Origin: Raineyella sp044508675 | GTDB lineage: Bacteria; Actinomycetota; Actinomycetes; Propionibacteriales; Propionibacteriaceae | Reading direction: 5' to 3' | DNA length: 64,000 nucleotides | Assembly (NCBI GenBank): GCA_044508675.1 | Contig: JBIQHF010000002.1 | Coordinates: 214,715 to 278,714, forward strand | Shown here: positions 38,723-47,765 of the stretch, in pieces | How positions within the stretch are numbered: position 1 is the stretch's first letter | Layout: every line of letters starts with the position of its first letter | Translations under genes and position numbers: made by a program | The notes under the pieces: generated by a model | Seen by the model: the letters and a program-made list of their open reading frames with translations, nothing else | The model's database searches: none | What the model was told of the DNA's origin: nothing

Positions 38723-40108
38723 TCAGGCGGCCTCGGGTCGTCCGGGGAGTTCGATGTCGAACAGGCGTTCCACGCAGTCGTGGAGGTGGAAGCCCTCGCC
38801 GGCCCGGGGCGGGAAGATCCGCTGGGGCTGGGCGGCGGCGGCCCGGGCGGCCGACAGGACGGCCTGGTCGATGTCCTCGGGGTCGGGGTCGTCCCCGGTG
38901 CTGATGGTGTGGCCGTCGGGCAGGGTGAACAGCCAGGCCCCGGGATGTTCGGTGAGCCGGACCTGACCCTCGTGGACGTACGTGTGGTGTCGCTGGCAGA
39001 GCAGGACCATGTTGTCCAGATCGGTGCGACCCCCGTCGGCCCAGTGGATGATGTGGTGGGCCTTGAGGCGGCGATGTTGGGTGCAGCCCGGGAACTGACA
39101 GCTCCTGTCGCGGACCCGCAGTGCGCGTCGCTGGGACGGGGATGCCAACCGCCGGCTGCGCCCCATCGCCAGGACATCACCGTTGCGGTCGTGGATCATC
39201 CCGACCACCTGGGCGTCGCAGGCGAATCGTACGGCGGTGGCCGGTTCGATCGGGCCGCCGCGCTCGATCCACGCCTCCCCGGCACGGAGCCCGCCACCCG
39301 ACGTTCCCGCAGGAACGTCGCCGCCCGGTTCGGACGCCGGGTCCGGCTGGGTCTCGGTGAGGGTTTCGATCCCGACGTGGACCACCACCAGGTGGGGGTC
39401 GTCGGTGGAGGTCGCCGGGACCGAGTCCAGGAAGCCACGGGCCACCTGGCACAGGCCGGCGACCGGATCCGCCTGGGGACGGTCCTTGCCGTCGGAAACG
39501 GATTCGGGCTCCTCCAGGGTATCGAATTGCCGATCGGTGGCCGCCTCGATGGCGCCGCGGACCATAGCGGCCTCCTCCGGCAGCAGCCGAACGCTCAACG
39601 AGACCATGCCGTCGTCGGTCTCGCGCCAGGACAGGCGGCGCTTCTCGGCCTGCGGCAGGTGGGTGCCGCTGTGGGCGCGATAGGCGCGTACGGTGCGGGC
39701 GAGCTGAGAGGCGGTCTGGTCCAGTGCGAGCCGACACAGTTCGGCCTCGTCGACCTTGTCGGCCAGCCGGGTGAGTTCGCGGACCTTGGAGTAGGTCAGG
39801 GCGCCGTCGGTGAACAGGGCCGCGGTCTGCGGCATCGACCGCAGTGCCCTGGCGACCCGGATGTGCTCACGGGCGGTGCCCGGGCTCATCGAGCATGCCC
39901 AGGCCAGCCAGTGGGCGCACGAACTGATCCCGTCGTACCAGGCCCATCCGGTGCCGGCATCGAACCGGTCGACCAACTCGACCAGACGCGCATCGCAGCG
40001 GGCCTGCGCCGTCGCCGCACCCTGGATTCCCACGCCGAGGTCTTCGGCATCTCGCCGCGGCATCCGCTGCGGTTCGGATCCTGATCCTGGCTCCACCTGG
40101 TCCCCCAT
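38723..40108 (-). CDS. DUF222/HNH endonuclease domain protein (13E12 repeat family)
   Basis: A 461-aa protein. The N-terminal DUF222 region (about residues 30-230: VDRFDAGTGWAWYDG, SPGTAREHIRVARALRSMP, GALTYSKVRELTRLAD) is followed by a C-terminal HNH nuclease motif, CQFPGCTQHRRLKAHHIIHW, then DNMVLLCQRHHTYVHEG with Cys and His zinc ligands. Such genes are multicopy and mobile-like in actinobacteria; their biological role is unclear. Start ATG 40108 follows GGGGGAG; an AT-rich GTATATAC at 40122-40129 is a likely -10 region. It interrupts the usual ligA-to-gatCAB neighbourhood. Confidence 0.82.
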   Translation of the reverse strand: MGDQVEPGSGSEPQRMPRRDAEDLGVGIQGAATAQARCDARLVELVDRFDAGTGWAWYDGISSCAHWLAWACSMSPGTAREHIRVARALRSMPQTAALFTDGALTYSKVRELTRLADKVDEAELCRLALDQTASQLARTVRAYRAHSGTHLPQAEKRRLSWRETDDGMVSLSVRLLPEEAAMVRGAIEAATDRQFDTLEEPESVSDGKDRPQADPVAGLCQVARGFLDSVPATSTDDPHLVVVHVGIETLTETQPDPASEPGGDVPAGTSGGGLRAGEAWIERGGPIEPATAVRFACDAQVVGMIHDRNGDVLAMGRSRRLASPSQRRALRVRDRSCQFPGCTQHRRLKAHHIIHWADGGRTDLDNMVLLCQRHHTYVHEGQVRLTEHPGAWLFTLPDGHTISTGDDPDPEDIDQAVLSAARAAAAQPQRIFPPRAGEGFHLHDCVERLFDIELPGRPEAA

Positions 40109-40175
40109 GACTCCCCCAACCGTATATACGTACGAAAAAGTGTTGGGTTCGAGTGTGCAGCACCCCACTGACAGC

Positions 40176-40724
40176 TCAGCTGAGCAGCGACACCAGCCCG
40201 GTCCCGCCCCAGGCGAGGAGGGCGAACCGTAGCCCGCGGCCCACGCACATCGTGATCGCGAAGCTCGCGGCCGGGATGGGGGAGGCGCCCGCGACGAGGA
40301 CGACCGGGTAGAGCGGCGGGAACCCGATCACCGAGGCCAGGAACACCAGCGGCAGCCCCCAGCGGGTGCTACCCACCAGGCGCAGCGAGATGCGGACCGT
40401 ACGTGACCACCAGCGCCGGATCGGGCCCAGATCGGTCTCTCGCGGGGGTTCGGCTCCGGCTTCGGCGGGCTCCTGTCGGGGCTTGGGGTGGAAGAACGGC
40501 AGATCCTTGCCGCGGCGTACGCCCCAGAACATCAGCATCTTGCCGACGCCCTGCCCGAGGGTGAGCCCGATGATGGCGGATACCGAGCCGGCCGGGTGCA
40601 GGGCTCCGGCCGCGACGGCGTACGCCTCGGCGTTGAAGATCGGGACCACGGCGCCGGCGACGCCGTACGCCGCCGCCACCAGGAACTCGACCAGCCAGAT
40701 CGGGCCTTGGACCTCCCCGAGCAC
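40176..40724 (-). CDS. Small VTT/DedA-like membrane protein
   Basis: A 182-aa polytopic protein with roughly four hydrophobic helices. Motifs such as AGAVVPIFNAEAYAVAAGAL and a late VFLASVIGFPPLYPVVLVAG recall the VTT (SNARE-associated/DedA, YqaA) fold, although the classic family signatures are weak. The central segment is charged and Pro/Glu-rich. The start is taken as GTG 40724, eight bases after the ACT-gene stop, with no clear ribosome-binding site. Probably co-transcribed with the ACT-domain gene. Confidence 0.55.
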   Translation of the reverse strand: MLGEVQGPIWLVEFLVAAAYGVAGAVVPIFNAEAYAVAAGALHPAGSVSAIIGLTLGQGVGKMLMFWGVRRGKDLPFFHPKPRQEPAEAGAEPPRETDLGPIRRWWSRTVRISLRLVGSTRWGLPLVFLASVIGFPPLYPVVLVAGASPIPAASFAITMCVGRGLRFALLAWGGTGLVSLLS

Positions 40725-40732
40725 CGGAGGGC

Positions 40733-41356
40733 TCAGGCGGCCAGTGCGGCGAGGTGGTGGAGGCGTGCCAGTTCGGAGGGCAGCCAGTCGGGCCCGCCGG
40801 AACGGCCGACCAGGAGGGTCCGCTCCGCGCCGACGATGGCCCAGGCCAGGCTCGTCTCGGTCCAGGCGGGAACCCAGCCGGCGGCCATGTCGGCAGTTCC
40901 TGCCGTGGACAGGTCGCCCAGGGAGCCGAGCACCTCGGCGTCCAGGTCGGGGGCCATCGGCGTGGCGTACGTGATCGCCGGATCACCGGACCGGTCGACC
41001 AGGATGGCCCACTGGCAGTGGAACACCGCGGGTGCACTGTCCACCAGCACCTCGGCGGCGTGCTCCGGTTCCCGGCTCATGTGCTCCAGCGTCTCCAGGT
41101 CGCTCTGCAGTGTGCCGGCGTCGTGGTGCCGCGAGATCCAGACCACCTCGACCCCGGGAACCTCGTGGCAGGCGCTCACCACGGTGTCCGGGAGCACGCC
41201 GGTCGGGATGTCCAGCATGAAGTCGTCGATGCCGTGCCCCTCATGGGTCTCCACGATCTCGATCGACTTGATGTCACAGCCGATGACGCCGACGGCTGAG
41301 GCGACGGCACCGAGGGCGCCGGGCCGGTCGGGCATGGACACTCGCATCAGGAACAC
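40733..41356 (-). CDS. ACT domain-containing protein
   Basis: A 207-aa protein with an N-terminal ACT domain (MRVSMPDRPGALGAVASAVG, IKSIEIVETHEGHGIDDFML) and a C-terminal region without a recognised domain (PAVFHCQWAILVDRSG, TLLVGRSGGPDW). ACT domains bind amino acids; in mycobacteria the equivalent (Rv3013) lies between ligA and gatC, as here. GTG 41356 or ATG 41347 may be the start; a GGGGGAGAG tract lies somewhat far upstream. Divergent from gatCAB. Confidence 0.78.
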   Translation of the reverse strand: MFLMRVSMPDRPGALGAVASAVGVIGCDIKSIEIVETHEGHGIDDFMLDIPTGVLPDTVVSACHEVPGVEVVWISRHHDAGTLQSDLETLEHMSREPEHAAEVLVDSAPAVFHCQWAILVDRSGDPAITYATPMAPDLDAEVLGSLGDLSTAGTADMAAGWVPAWTETSLAWAIVGAERTLLVGRSGGPDWLPSELARLHHLAALAA

Positions 41357-41508
41357 GGTTCATTCTCTCCCCCCTGCCGCAGTCAAGGGCAAGTCGTCAT
41401 CGTTATGTCACCAGCATGTCGCGCGAAGTTCACCGGAGTGTTGCACGGGCCGGGGTCGTGCGCGTGCAGGGGGCTTGGGCGGAAACCGGGTCTGTCGCCG
41501 GTCGGCCC

Positions 41509-41514
41509 TAGGAT
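41509..41514 (+). promoter_or_regulatory. -10 element of the gatCAB operon
   Basis: TAGGAT gives a predicted start near 41521 and a leader of roughly 48 bases containing AAGGAGAA at 41556-41563. No other gene is seen in the 212-base divergent gap. Confidence 0.45.
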
Positions 41515-41568
41515 GAGGGTCCGTACGATCCCGAGAGCAAGACGATCCCCAGAGCAAGGAGAAGCACC

Positions 41569-41865
41569 GTGGCGTTGAGCCCAGACGAGGTGGCGCGGCT
41601 GGCCCAGCTGGCTCGCATCGACCTCTCCGCGGAGGAGCTGGCCCATCTGGCCCCGCAGCTGGACGTGATCCTGGAGGCCGTGGCCCGGGTCGCCGACGTC
41701 GCCACGGCGGACGTGACTCCCACGTCGCACCCGCTGCCGATGACCAACGTCTTCCGCGCCGACGAGGTGCACGACTCCCTGCCGGTCGAGGAGGTCCTGG
41801 CGATGGCCCCGGACCACGAGGAGAGCCGGTTCCGGGTCCCGCGGATCCTGGGGGAGGAGCAGTGA
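41569..41865 (+). CDS. gatC: Asp-tRNA(Asn)/Glu-tRNA(Gln) amidotransferase subunit C
   Basis: Small stabilising subunit of GatCAB, 98 aa. DEVARLAQLARIDLSAEEL at the N-terminus and the C-terminal RVPRILGEEQ are characteristic. GTG 41569 follows AAGGAGAA. First gene of the operon; its stop overlaps a possible GTG start of gatA. Confidence 0.95.
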   Translation: MALSPDEVARLAQLARIDLSAEELAHLAPQLDVILEAVARVADVATADVTPTSHPLPMTNVFRADEVHDSLPVEEVLAMAPDHEESRFRVPRILGEEQ

Positions 41866-41867
41866 GC

Positions 41868-43406
41868 ATGGACATCATCAAGCGTTCGGCCGCCGAGTTG
41901 GCGGCCTCGATCGCGGCGCAGGAGGTCTCCAGCGTCGAGGTCACCCAAGCCCACCTGGACCGGATCGCCGCGGTCGAGGGCTCGGTGCACGCCTTTCTCG
42001 CCGTCGACGAGGACGGCGCGCTGGCCCAGGCCGCCGCGGTCGACGCCCGGATCGCGGCCGGCGAGAAGCTCGGCCCGCTGGCCGGCGTGCCGCTCGCGCT
42101 CAAGGACGTGCTCACCCAGAAGGGCGTGCCGACCACTGCCGGATCCCGGATCCTCGAGGGCTGGCGACCGCCGTACGACGCGACCGTGACCCGCCGCCTG
42201 CTCGATGCCGGCATCGTCATCCTCGGCAAGACCAACATGGACGAGTTCGCGATGGGCTCCTCCACGGAGAACTCGGCGTACGGACCCACCTACAACCCGT
42301 GGAACCTGGATCGGGTGCCCGGCGGCTCCGGCGGTGGCTCTGCGGCCGCCCTCGCAGCGTTCGAGGCCCCGCTGGCCATCGGCACCGACACCGGCGGATC
42401 GATCCGCCAGCCAGCCGCGTTCACCGGCACCGTCGGGGTGAAGCCGACGTACGGCGGCGTCTCCCGCTTCGGGCAGATCGCGCTGGCTTCCAGCCTGGAC
42501 CAGCCCGGACCGTGTGGCCGTACGGTCCTGGACACCGCGCTGCTGCACGAGGTGATCGGCGGCCACGACCCCAAGGACCAGACCTCGATCGACGCCCCGG
42601 TCCCCGCGGTGGTCGAGGCGGCCCGCCACGGTGACGTGAAGGGCATGCGGATCGGCGTGGTCAAGGAGCTCGGCGGCGAGTGCTACGCGCCCGAGGCCGA
42701 GGCCAACTTCCGCGCCACCGTCGAGCTGCTCGCCGCCCTCGGTGCCGAGGTTGTCGAGGTCTCCTGCCCGCACTTCGAGTACGCACTCGGCGCGTACTAC
42801 CTGATCCTTCCCAGCGAGGCCTCCTCGAACCTGGCCCGCTACGACGCGATGCGCTACGGGATGCGGGTCGGTGACGACGGGAGCCGCTCCACCGAGCAGG
42901 TGATGGCCCAGACCCGCGAGGCAGGGTTCGGCGACGAGGTGAAGCGCCGGATCATCATCGGCACGTACGCGCTGTCCGCCGGCTACCGGGACGCCTACTA
43001 CGGTTCGGCCCAGAAGGTCCGCACCCTGGTCCAGCAGGACTTCAACGCCGCGTTCGCGAAGGCCGACGTGCTGGTCTCCCCGACCACGCCGACGGCCGCG
43101 TTCGGGATCGGGGAGCGCCTGGACGACCCGATGGCGATGTACCTGAACGACCTGTGCACGATCCCGACGAACCTGGCCGGCAACGCGGGGGCCTCGTTCC
43201 CGTCCGGGCTGACCAGCGACGGGATGCCGCTCGGCTTCCACGTGATGGCCCCGCACCAGGGCGATGACCGGCTCTACCGGGTCGGCAGCGCGCTCGAGCG
43301 TGCCCTGGAGAGCAGCTGGGGTGGGCCGCTGCTGGACCGGATCCCCGATCTGGCCTCCTCCGGCCCGACCACATCCGCTTCGACCACGACGGGGGTTGCC
43401 CGATGA
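41868..43406 (+). CDS. gatA: Asp-tRNA(Asn)/Glu-tRNA(Gln) amidotransferase subunit A
   Basis: Glutaminase subunit that releases ammonia for transamidation of Glu-tRNA(Gln) and Asp-tRNA(Asn); 512 aa from ATG 41868. The amidase-signature triad is Lys79 (LALKDVLTQKG), Ser154 in GGSGGGSAAA and Ser178 in TDTGGSIRQPAA, the same numbers as in Staphylococcus GatA. ATG 41868 has GGAGGAG eight bases upstream; GTG 41862 would overlap the gatC stop and add two residues. It overlaps gatB by four bases. Confidence 0.96.
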   Translation: MDIIKRSAAELAASIAAQEVSSVEVTQAHLDRIAAVEGSVHAFLAVDEDGALAQAAAVDARIAAGEKLGPLAGVPLALKDVLTQKGVPTTAGSRILEGWRPPYDATVTRRLLDAGIVILGKTNMDEFAMGSSTENSAYGPTYNPWNLDRVPGGSGGGSAAALAAFEAPLAIGTDTGGSIRQPAAFTGTVGVKPTYGGVSRFGQIALASSLDQPGPCGRTVLDTALLHEVIGGHDPKDQTSIDAPVPAVVEAARHGDVKGMRIGVVKELGGECYAPEAEANFRATVELLAALGAEVVEVSCPHFEYALGAYYLILPSEASSNLARYDAMRYGMRVGDDGSRSTEQVMAQTREAGFGDEVKRRIIIGTYALSAGYRDAYYGSAQKVRTLVQQDFNAAFAKADVLVSPTTPTAAFGIGERLDDPMAMYLNDLCTIPTNLAGNAGASFPSGLTSDGMPLGFHVMAPHQGDDRLYRVGSALERALESSWGGPLLDRIPDLASSGPTTSASTTTGVAR

Positions 43407-44899
43407 GTGACGCGCTGCTGACCTACGAGGAGGCGCTGGAGGCATACGAGCCGGTGATGGGCCTGGAGGTCCACGTCGAGCTGAACACCGCCTCCAAGAT
43501 GTTCTGCGGCTGCTCGGCGGAGTTCGGTGCCGAGCCGAACACGCACACCTGCCCGGTCTGCCTCGGGCTGCCCGGCGCGATGCCGGCGATCAACGGCAAG
43601 GCCGTCGAGTCGGCGATCCGGATGGGTCTGGCCCTGAACTGCTCGATCGCCGAGTGGTGCCGGATGGCGCGGAAGAACTACTTCTACCCCGACATGACCA
43701 AGGACTACCAGATCAGCCAGTACGACGAGCCGATCGCCTACGACGGCTACCTCGACATCGAGCTGGAGGATGGGGAGGTCTTCCGGGTCGAGATCGAGCG
43801 CGCGCACATGGAGGAGGACGCCGGCAAGCTCACCCACATGGGCGGGGCGGCCGGGCGCCTGCACGGCGCGGACTATTCGCTGATCGACTACAACCGCGCC
43901 GGTGTGCCGCTGATCGAGATCGTCACCAAGCCGATCCTCGGTGCCGGGGCCCGGGCGCCCGAGGTGGCCCGTGTCTACGTGGAGACGGTCCGGGACCTGA
44001 TGCGCTCGCTCGGCGTCTCGGACGTGCGGATGAACGAGGGTTCGCTGCGCTGCGACGCCAACGTGTCGCTCAAGCCCTGGGGCCGGGAGCGGCTCGGCAC
44101 CCGCACCGAGACCAAGAACATCAACTCGTTCCGGTCGATCGAGGCGGCGGTGCGCTACGAGATCCGGCGCCAGGCCGCGGTGCTGCAGGAGGGCGGCACG
44201 ATCCAGCAGTGCACCCGCAACTGGCTGGAGAGCATCGGCGAGACCTCGTTCGGCCGCTCCAAGGAGGAGGCGGAGGACTACCGCTACTTCCCGGAGCCGG
44301 ACCTGATGGCGATCGCGCCGTCGCGCGAGTGGGTCGAGGAGTTGCGCGCCACGCTGCCCGAGCACCCGGCCAAGCGCCGCCGGCGCCTGCAGCAGGAGTG
44401 GGGCTTCAACGACCTGGAGATGCGCGACGTGGTCAACGCCGAGGCTCTCGACCTGGTCGACCAGACCGTGGCGGCCGGTTCGTCGCCGCAGAGCGCCCGC
44501 AAGTGGTGGACGGCCGAGCTCGCCCGCCGCGCCAATGAGGCCGGCACGGCCCTGGACCAGGTCGGCGTCACCCCGGCGCAGGTCGCCGCGGTGCAGGCGC
44601 TGGTCGAGGCGGGGACGATCAACGACAAGCTGGCCCGGCAGGTCTTCGACGGCATCATCGCCGGCGAGGGCGAGCCGGACCAGGTCGTGGCCCAGCGCGG
44701 CCTGGCGGTGGTCTCCGATGATGGTGCGCTCGGCGCGGCCGTCGACGCCGCGATCGAGGCCAACCCCGACGTCGCGGACAGGATCCGGGGCGGGCGGGTG
44801 CAGGCCGCGGGCGCCCTGATCGGCGCGGTGATGAAGCAGATGCGCGGCCAGGCCGACGCCGCGAAGGTCCGCGAGATCATCCTGGAGAAGCTCTCCTGA
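43403..44899 (+). CDS. gatB: Asp-tRNA(Asn)/Glu-tRNA(Gln) amidotransferase subunit B
   Basis: Kinase/tRNA-binding subunit of GatCAB, 498 aa. VMGLEVHVELNTASKMFCGCS with the zinc-type cysteines (FCGCS and TCPVCLGLPG) opens the cradle domain. YFYPDMTKDYQISQYDEPI, DYNRAGVPLIEIVTKP, MNEGSLRCDANVSL and TRTETKNINSFRSIEAA follow, and a YqeY-like tail (KLARQVFDGIIAGEG) ends the protein. The ATG overlaps the gatA stop. Confidence 0.97.
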   Translation: MSDALLTYEEALEAYEPVMGLEVHVELNTASKMFCGCSAEFGAEPNTHTCPVCLGLPGAMPAINGKAVESAIRMGLALNCSIAEWCRMARKNYFYPDMTKDYQISQYDEPIAYDGYLDIELEDGEVFRVEIERAHMEEDAGKLTHMGGAAGRLHGADYSLIDYNRAGVPLIEIVTKPILGAGARAPEVARVYVETVRDLMRSLGVSDVRMNEGSLRCDANVSLKPWGRERLGTRTETKNINSFRSIEAAVRYEIRRQAAVLQEGGTIQQCTRNWLESIGETSFGRSKEEAEDYRYFPEPDLMAIAPSREWVEELRATLPEHPAKRRRRLQQEWGFNDLEMRDVVNAEALDLVDQTVAAGSSPQSARKWWTAELARRANEAGTALDQVGVTPAQVAAVQALVEAGTINDKLARQVFDGIIAGEGEPDQVVAQRGLAVVSDDGALGAAVDAAIEANPDVADRIRGGRVQAAGALIGAVMKQMRGQADAAKVREIILEKLS

Positions 44900-44955
44900 C
44901 CGTACGGGGGGTGACCGCGGGGCGTCCGGTTCGGGCGACATTCGGTGTCACGGGC

Positions 44956-44961
44956 CACAAT
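44956..44961 (+). promoter_or_regulatory. -10-like element upstream of hisI
   Basis: CACAAT ends six bases before GTG 44968, matching the leaderless spacing seen elsewhere but with C at the first position. Confidence 0.4.
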
Positions 44962-44967
44962 GGGACG

Positions 44968-45405
44968 GTGACATCGACGACTGACCCGACCGACCCCGTG
45001 GTTTCCCCCACCTCCCTCGAGGGCACGACCCTGCCCGAGGGGATCGCCGCGCTGCTCAAGCGCACTCCGGACGGGCTCGTCCCGGCGATCGCCCAGGACG
45101 CGAGCACCGGCCGGGTGCTGATGATGGCGTGGATGAACGACGAGGCGCTGGCCCGGACCCTGGCGACCGGGCGCGGCACCTACTGGTCCCGCAGTCGGAA
45201 CAAGTACTGGGTCAAGGGCGAGGAGAGCGGCCACCGCCAGTGGGTCCGCCGGGTCGAGCTCGACTGCGACGGCGACACGCTGCTGCTCCAGGTCGACCAG
45301 GAGGGCGCGGCCTGCCACCTCGGCACCACCTCGTGCTTCGACACCCACGTGCTGCCCCTCGGCACGCCGGCCGAGGGCCAGCCGACCGAGGCAGGCCGGC
45401 GATGA
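44968..45405 (+). CDS. hisI: Phosphoribosyl-AMP cyclohydrolase HisI
   Basis: Third step of histidine synthesis, opening the adenine ring of PR-AMP; 145 aa. The catalytic block is YWSRSRNKYWVKGEESGHRQ, then the metal-binding DCDGD (Asp-rich) and GAACHLGTTSCF with zinc cysteines. I chose GTG 44968 from the CACAAT element; an upstream frame to 44911 exists but is unlike the family. Other his genes are absent; the stop overlaps trpE (ATGA), so hisI heads a mixed his/trp operon. Confidence 0.93.
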   Translation: MTSTTDPTDPVVSPTSLEGTTLPEGIAALLKRTPDGLVPAIAQDASTGRVLMMAWMNDEALARTLATGRGTYWSRSRNKYWVKGEESGHRQWVRRVELDCDGDTLLLQVDQEGAACHLGTTSCFDTHVLPLGTPAEGQPTEAGRR

Positions 45406-46934
45406 GCCCGCAGACGGTCGGTGCCCTCACGATCACCCCGACCCTGGCGGAGTTCCGGGAGCAGGCCCGGACCAATCGGGTGATCCCGGTCCGGGCCCGT
45501 GTGCTGGTCGACTCGGAGACCCCTGTCGGCCTGTACTCCCGGCTGGCCCGCAACGAGTCGCACACCTTCCTGTTCGAGTCCGCCGAGGACGGCGTCTTCT
45601 CCCGCTGGTCGATCATCGGTGTCCGCAGTGGCGCGACGCTGACCGAGCGCGAGGGCCAGGCCCACTGGGTCGGTACCCCGCCGGTGGGGCTGCCGACCTC
45701 GGGGGACCCCCTGGAGGTGCTGCGCGAGTCGCTGCGCGTGCTGGGCACCGACCGCACCGAGGGCCTGCCACCGTTCGTCAACGGCTTCGTCGGCTACCTG
45801 GGGTACGACATCGTGCGGCGCCTGGAGCTGCTGCCGGACGAGAACGTCGACGACCTGCAGGTCCCCGAGCTGGTGATGATGCTCGCCACCGACCTTGCCG
45901 TGATGGACCACCACACCGGCGAGCTGTGGCTGGTCGCGAACGCGATCAACCACGACGCCTCCGACGAGCGCGTGGACGAGGCGTACGCCGATGCCGTCGC
46001 CCGGATCGGGGAGATGGCCCGGCGGCTGTCCGAGCCGGGGGAGGCGTTGGCCCGGGTGGTGGACGAGTCGGCGACCGAACCGGTGGTGACCGAGCAGCGG
46101 ACCCCGGAGGAGTTCGAGGCCGCGGTGCGCGCCGCGATCGAGGAGATCCGGGCCGGCGAGGCCTTCCAGGTCGTGGTGTCCCAGCGCTTCGACATCGACA
46201 CCAGGGCCGATCCGCTGGACATCTACCGGGTGCTGCGCCGGATCAACCCGAGCCCCTACCTGTACCTGCTGCGGCTGGATGGCTTCGACATCGTCGGCTC
46301 CAGCCCGGAGGCGCTGGTCACGGTCACCGACCGGGAGGCGGTCACCCACCCGATCGCCGGCACCCGGCCGCGCGGCCGGACCCCCGCCGAGGACGTCGAG
46401 CTGGCGGTCGAACTGCTGGCCGACGAGAAGGAGCGGGCCGAGCACGTCATGCTGGTCGACCTGGGTCGCAACGACCTGGGCCGGGTCTGCGAGCCGGGCA
46501 CGGTGAAGGTGATCGAGTTCATGAAGGTGCGCCGCTACTCCCACGTCATGCACCTGGAGGCCGGCGTGACCGGGCACCTGCGCGACGACGTCGACGCGGT
46601 GCAGGCGGTGCTGTCCTGCTTCCCGGCCGGCACGCTCTCGGGGGCGCCGAAGGTGCGGGCGATGCAGATCATCGACGACCTGGAGGTCAGCCGCCGCGGG
46701 GTATATGGGGGAGTGATCGGCTACTTCGACTTCGCCGGCAACGCCGATGTCGCGATCGCGATCCGCACCGCCCTGCTCAAGGACGGCACGGCGTACGTCC
46801 AGTCCGGCGCGGGCATCGTGGCGGACTCGGTCCCGGCCACCGAGAACCAGGAGTGCCGCAACAAGGCGATGGCGGTGGTCCGGGCGATCGGCGCGGCCGA
46901 GGGACTGCGGACACTCGGCGGGGGGAGCGCGTGA
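45402..46934 (+). CDS. trpE: Anthranilate synthase component I
   Basis: Makes anthranilate from chorismate with ammonia or a TrpG partner; 510 aa. The N-terminal feedback region (PVGLYSRLARNESHTFLFESAE) is followed by the catalytic core: GEAFQVVVSQRF, NPSPYLYLLRLDGFDIVGSSPEALV, PIAGTRPRGRTPAED, VDLGRNDLGRVCEPGTV and GTLSGAPKVRAMQIID. No glutamine amidotransferase is fused, and no trpG is nearby. ATG 45402 overlaps the hisI stop. Confidence 0.96.
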   Translation: MSPQTVGALTITPTLAEFREQARTNRVIPVRARVLVDSETPVGLYSRLARNESHTFLFESAEDGVFSRWSIIGVRSGATLTEREGQAHWVGTPPVGLPTSGDPLEVLRESLRVLGTDRTEGLPPFVNGFVGYLGYDIVRRLELLPDENVDDLQVPELVMMLATDLAVMDHHTGELWLVANAINHDASDERVDEAYADAVARIGEMARRLSEPGEALARVVDESATEPVVTEQRTPEEFEAAVRAAIEEIRAGEAFQVVVSQRFDIDTRADPLDIYRVLRRINPSPYLYLLRLDGFDIVGSSPEALVTVTDREAVTHPIAGTRPRGRTPAEDVELAVELLADEKERAEHVMLVDLGRNDLGRVCEPGTVKVIEFMKVRRYSHVMHLEAGVTGHLRDDVDAVQAVLSCFPAGTLSGAPKVRAMQIIDDLEVSRRGVYGGVIGYFDFAGNADVAIAIRTALLKDGTAYVQSGAGIVADSVPATENQECRNKAMAVVRAIGAAEGLRTLGGGSA

Positions 46935-47533
46935 AGACGGGCATCGGGCGGGCCCTGGTGTACGCCGCCCTGGTCGCCGGCGCCACCGGTGCGTTCGTCA
47001 CCGGCGCGCAGCCGTGGTGGCAGGCCGCCGTCGCGGAGGGCAACACCGGGATCCCCGGGACGGTGGCCAGTGGCAGCCTGAGCCAGGCGCTGGCCCTGGT
47101 CACCGCCGCCGGGCTGCTGCTGTCGCTGACCCTGGCCGCCCGGGGCCGGCAGGTGCTCGGTGTGGTGCTGGCGCTCGCCGGGGCGGGCATGGTGTGGGTC
47201 GGCGTGGCCCGACCGCGCCCGGCCGACGAGGCGGTGCAGGAGGCGATCCGCCGGTTCAGCCTGTCGGTGGACTGGACCCTGCAGGGCACCGGCTGGCCCT
47301 GGGCGTACGCCGCCAGTGGCCTGCTGGTCGCCCTGGGAGGGATGCTGCTGGTGGCTCTGGCGCCGCGGTGGCGCACCCGCAAGGCGCGCTTCGAGCGGGG
47401 GCCGGTGGAGGTCGACCTGGACGATCCGACCGCGATCTGGAAGGCACTGGACGCCGGCGTCGACCCGACCGACCAAACTGCGATAACCTCGACCGAGCAG
47501 GACGCGACACCGGACAGGAAGAGTCAAAGATGA
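46931..47533 (+). CDS. Trp biosynthesis-associated membrane protein (Trp_oprn_chp family)
   Basis: A 200-aa membrane protein with about four hydrophobic helices (ALVYAALVAGATGAFVTGAQ, LALVTAAGLLLSLTLAA, VLGVVLALAGAGMVWVGVA, WAYAASGLLVALGGMLLVAL) and a charged tail. Position between trpE and trpC identifies it as the Trp_oprn_chp family found only in actinobacterial trp operons; the function is unknown. GTG 46931 overlaps the trpE stop; its own stop overlaps the next ATG. Confidence 0.82.
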   Translation: MKTGIGRALVYAALVAGATGAFVTGAQPWWQAAVAEGNTGIPGTVASGSLSQALALVTAAGLLLSLTLAARGRQVLGVVLALAGAGMVWVGVARPRPADEAVQEAIRRFSLSVDWTLQGTGWPWAYAASGLLVALGGMLLVALAPRWRTRKARFERGPVEVDLDDPTAIWKALDAGVDPTDQTAITSTEQDATPDRKSQR

Positions 47534-47754
47534 GTCACAGCGCCATCGGGCACGCGCCCGAGGAGAAGTACCACCACGGCAAGTCCCCGGCCTCGACGGC
47601 CTTCTCGGTGATCTTCTTGATCGCTGTCGTGGTCGCCGTCGTCGCGATGGTGCCGAACCCCAATCTCCCCCTGCTGATCGTGGCCGGGGTGATCGCCCTG
47701 ATCGCCTGGATCGTCTGGGCCGTGCTGCGTGGGATGGGCCGCGACAACGTCTGA
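47530..47754 (+). CDS. Small HGxxP-type membrane protein of the trp operon
   Basis: A 74-aa protein: a His-rich cytosolic start (MSHSAIGHAPEEKYHHGKSP) followed by two membrane helices (TAFSVIFLIAVVVAVVAMV and LPLLIVAGVIALIAWIVWAVL). The HGxSPAxxTA motif marks a small family (DUF6704-like) that follows the Trp-associated membrane protein in actinobacteria. AGGAAGAG precedes ATG 47530. The function is unknown; a histidine-mediated metal or protein contact is only a guess. Confidence 0.72.
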   Translation: MSHSAIGHAPEEKYHHGKSPASTAFSVIFLIAVVVAVVAMVPNPNLPLLIVAGVIALIAWIVWAVLRGMGRDNV

Positions 47755-47765
47755 CGTACGACATC

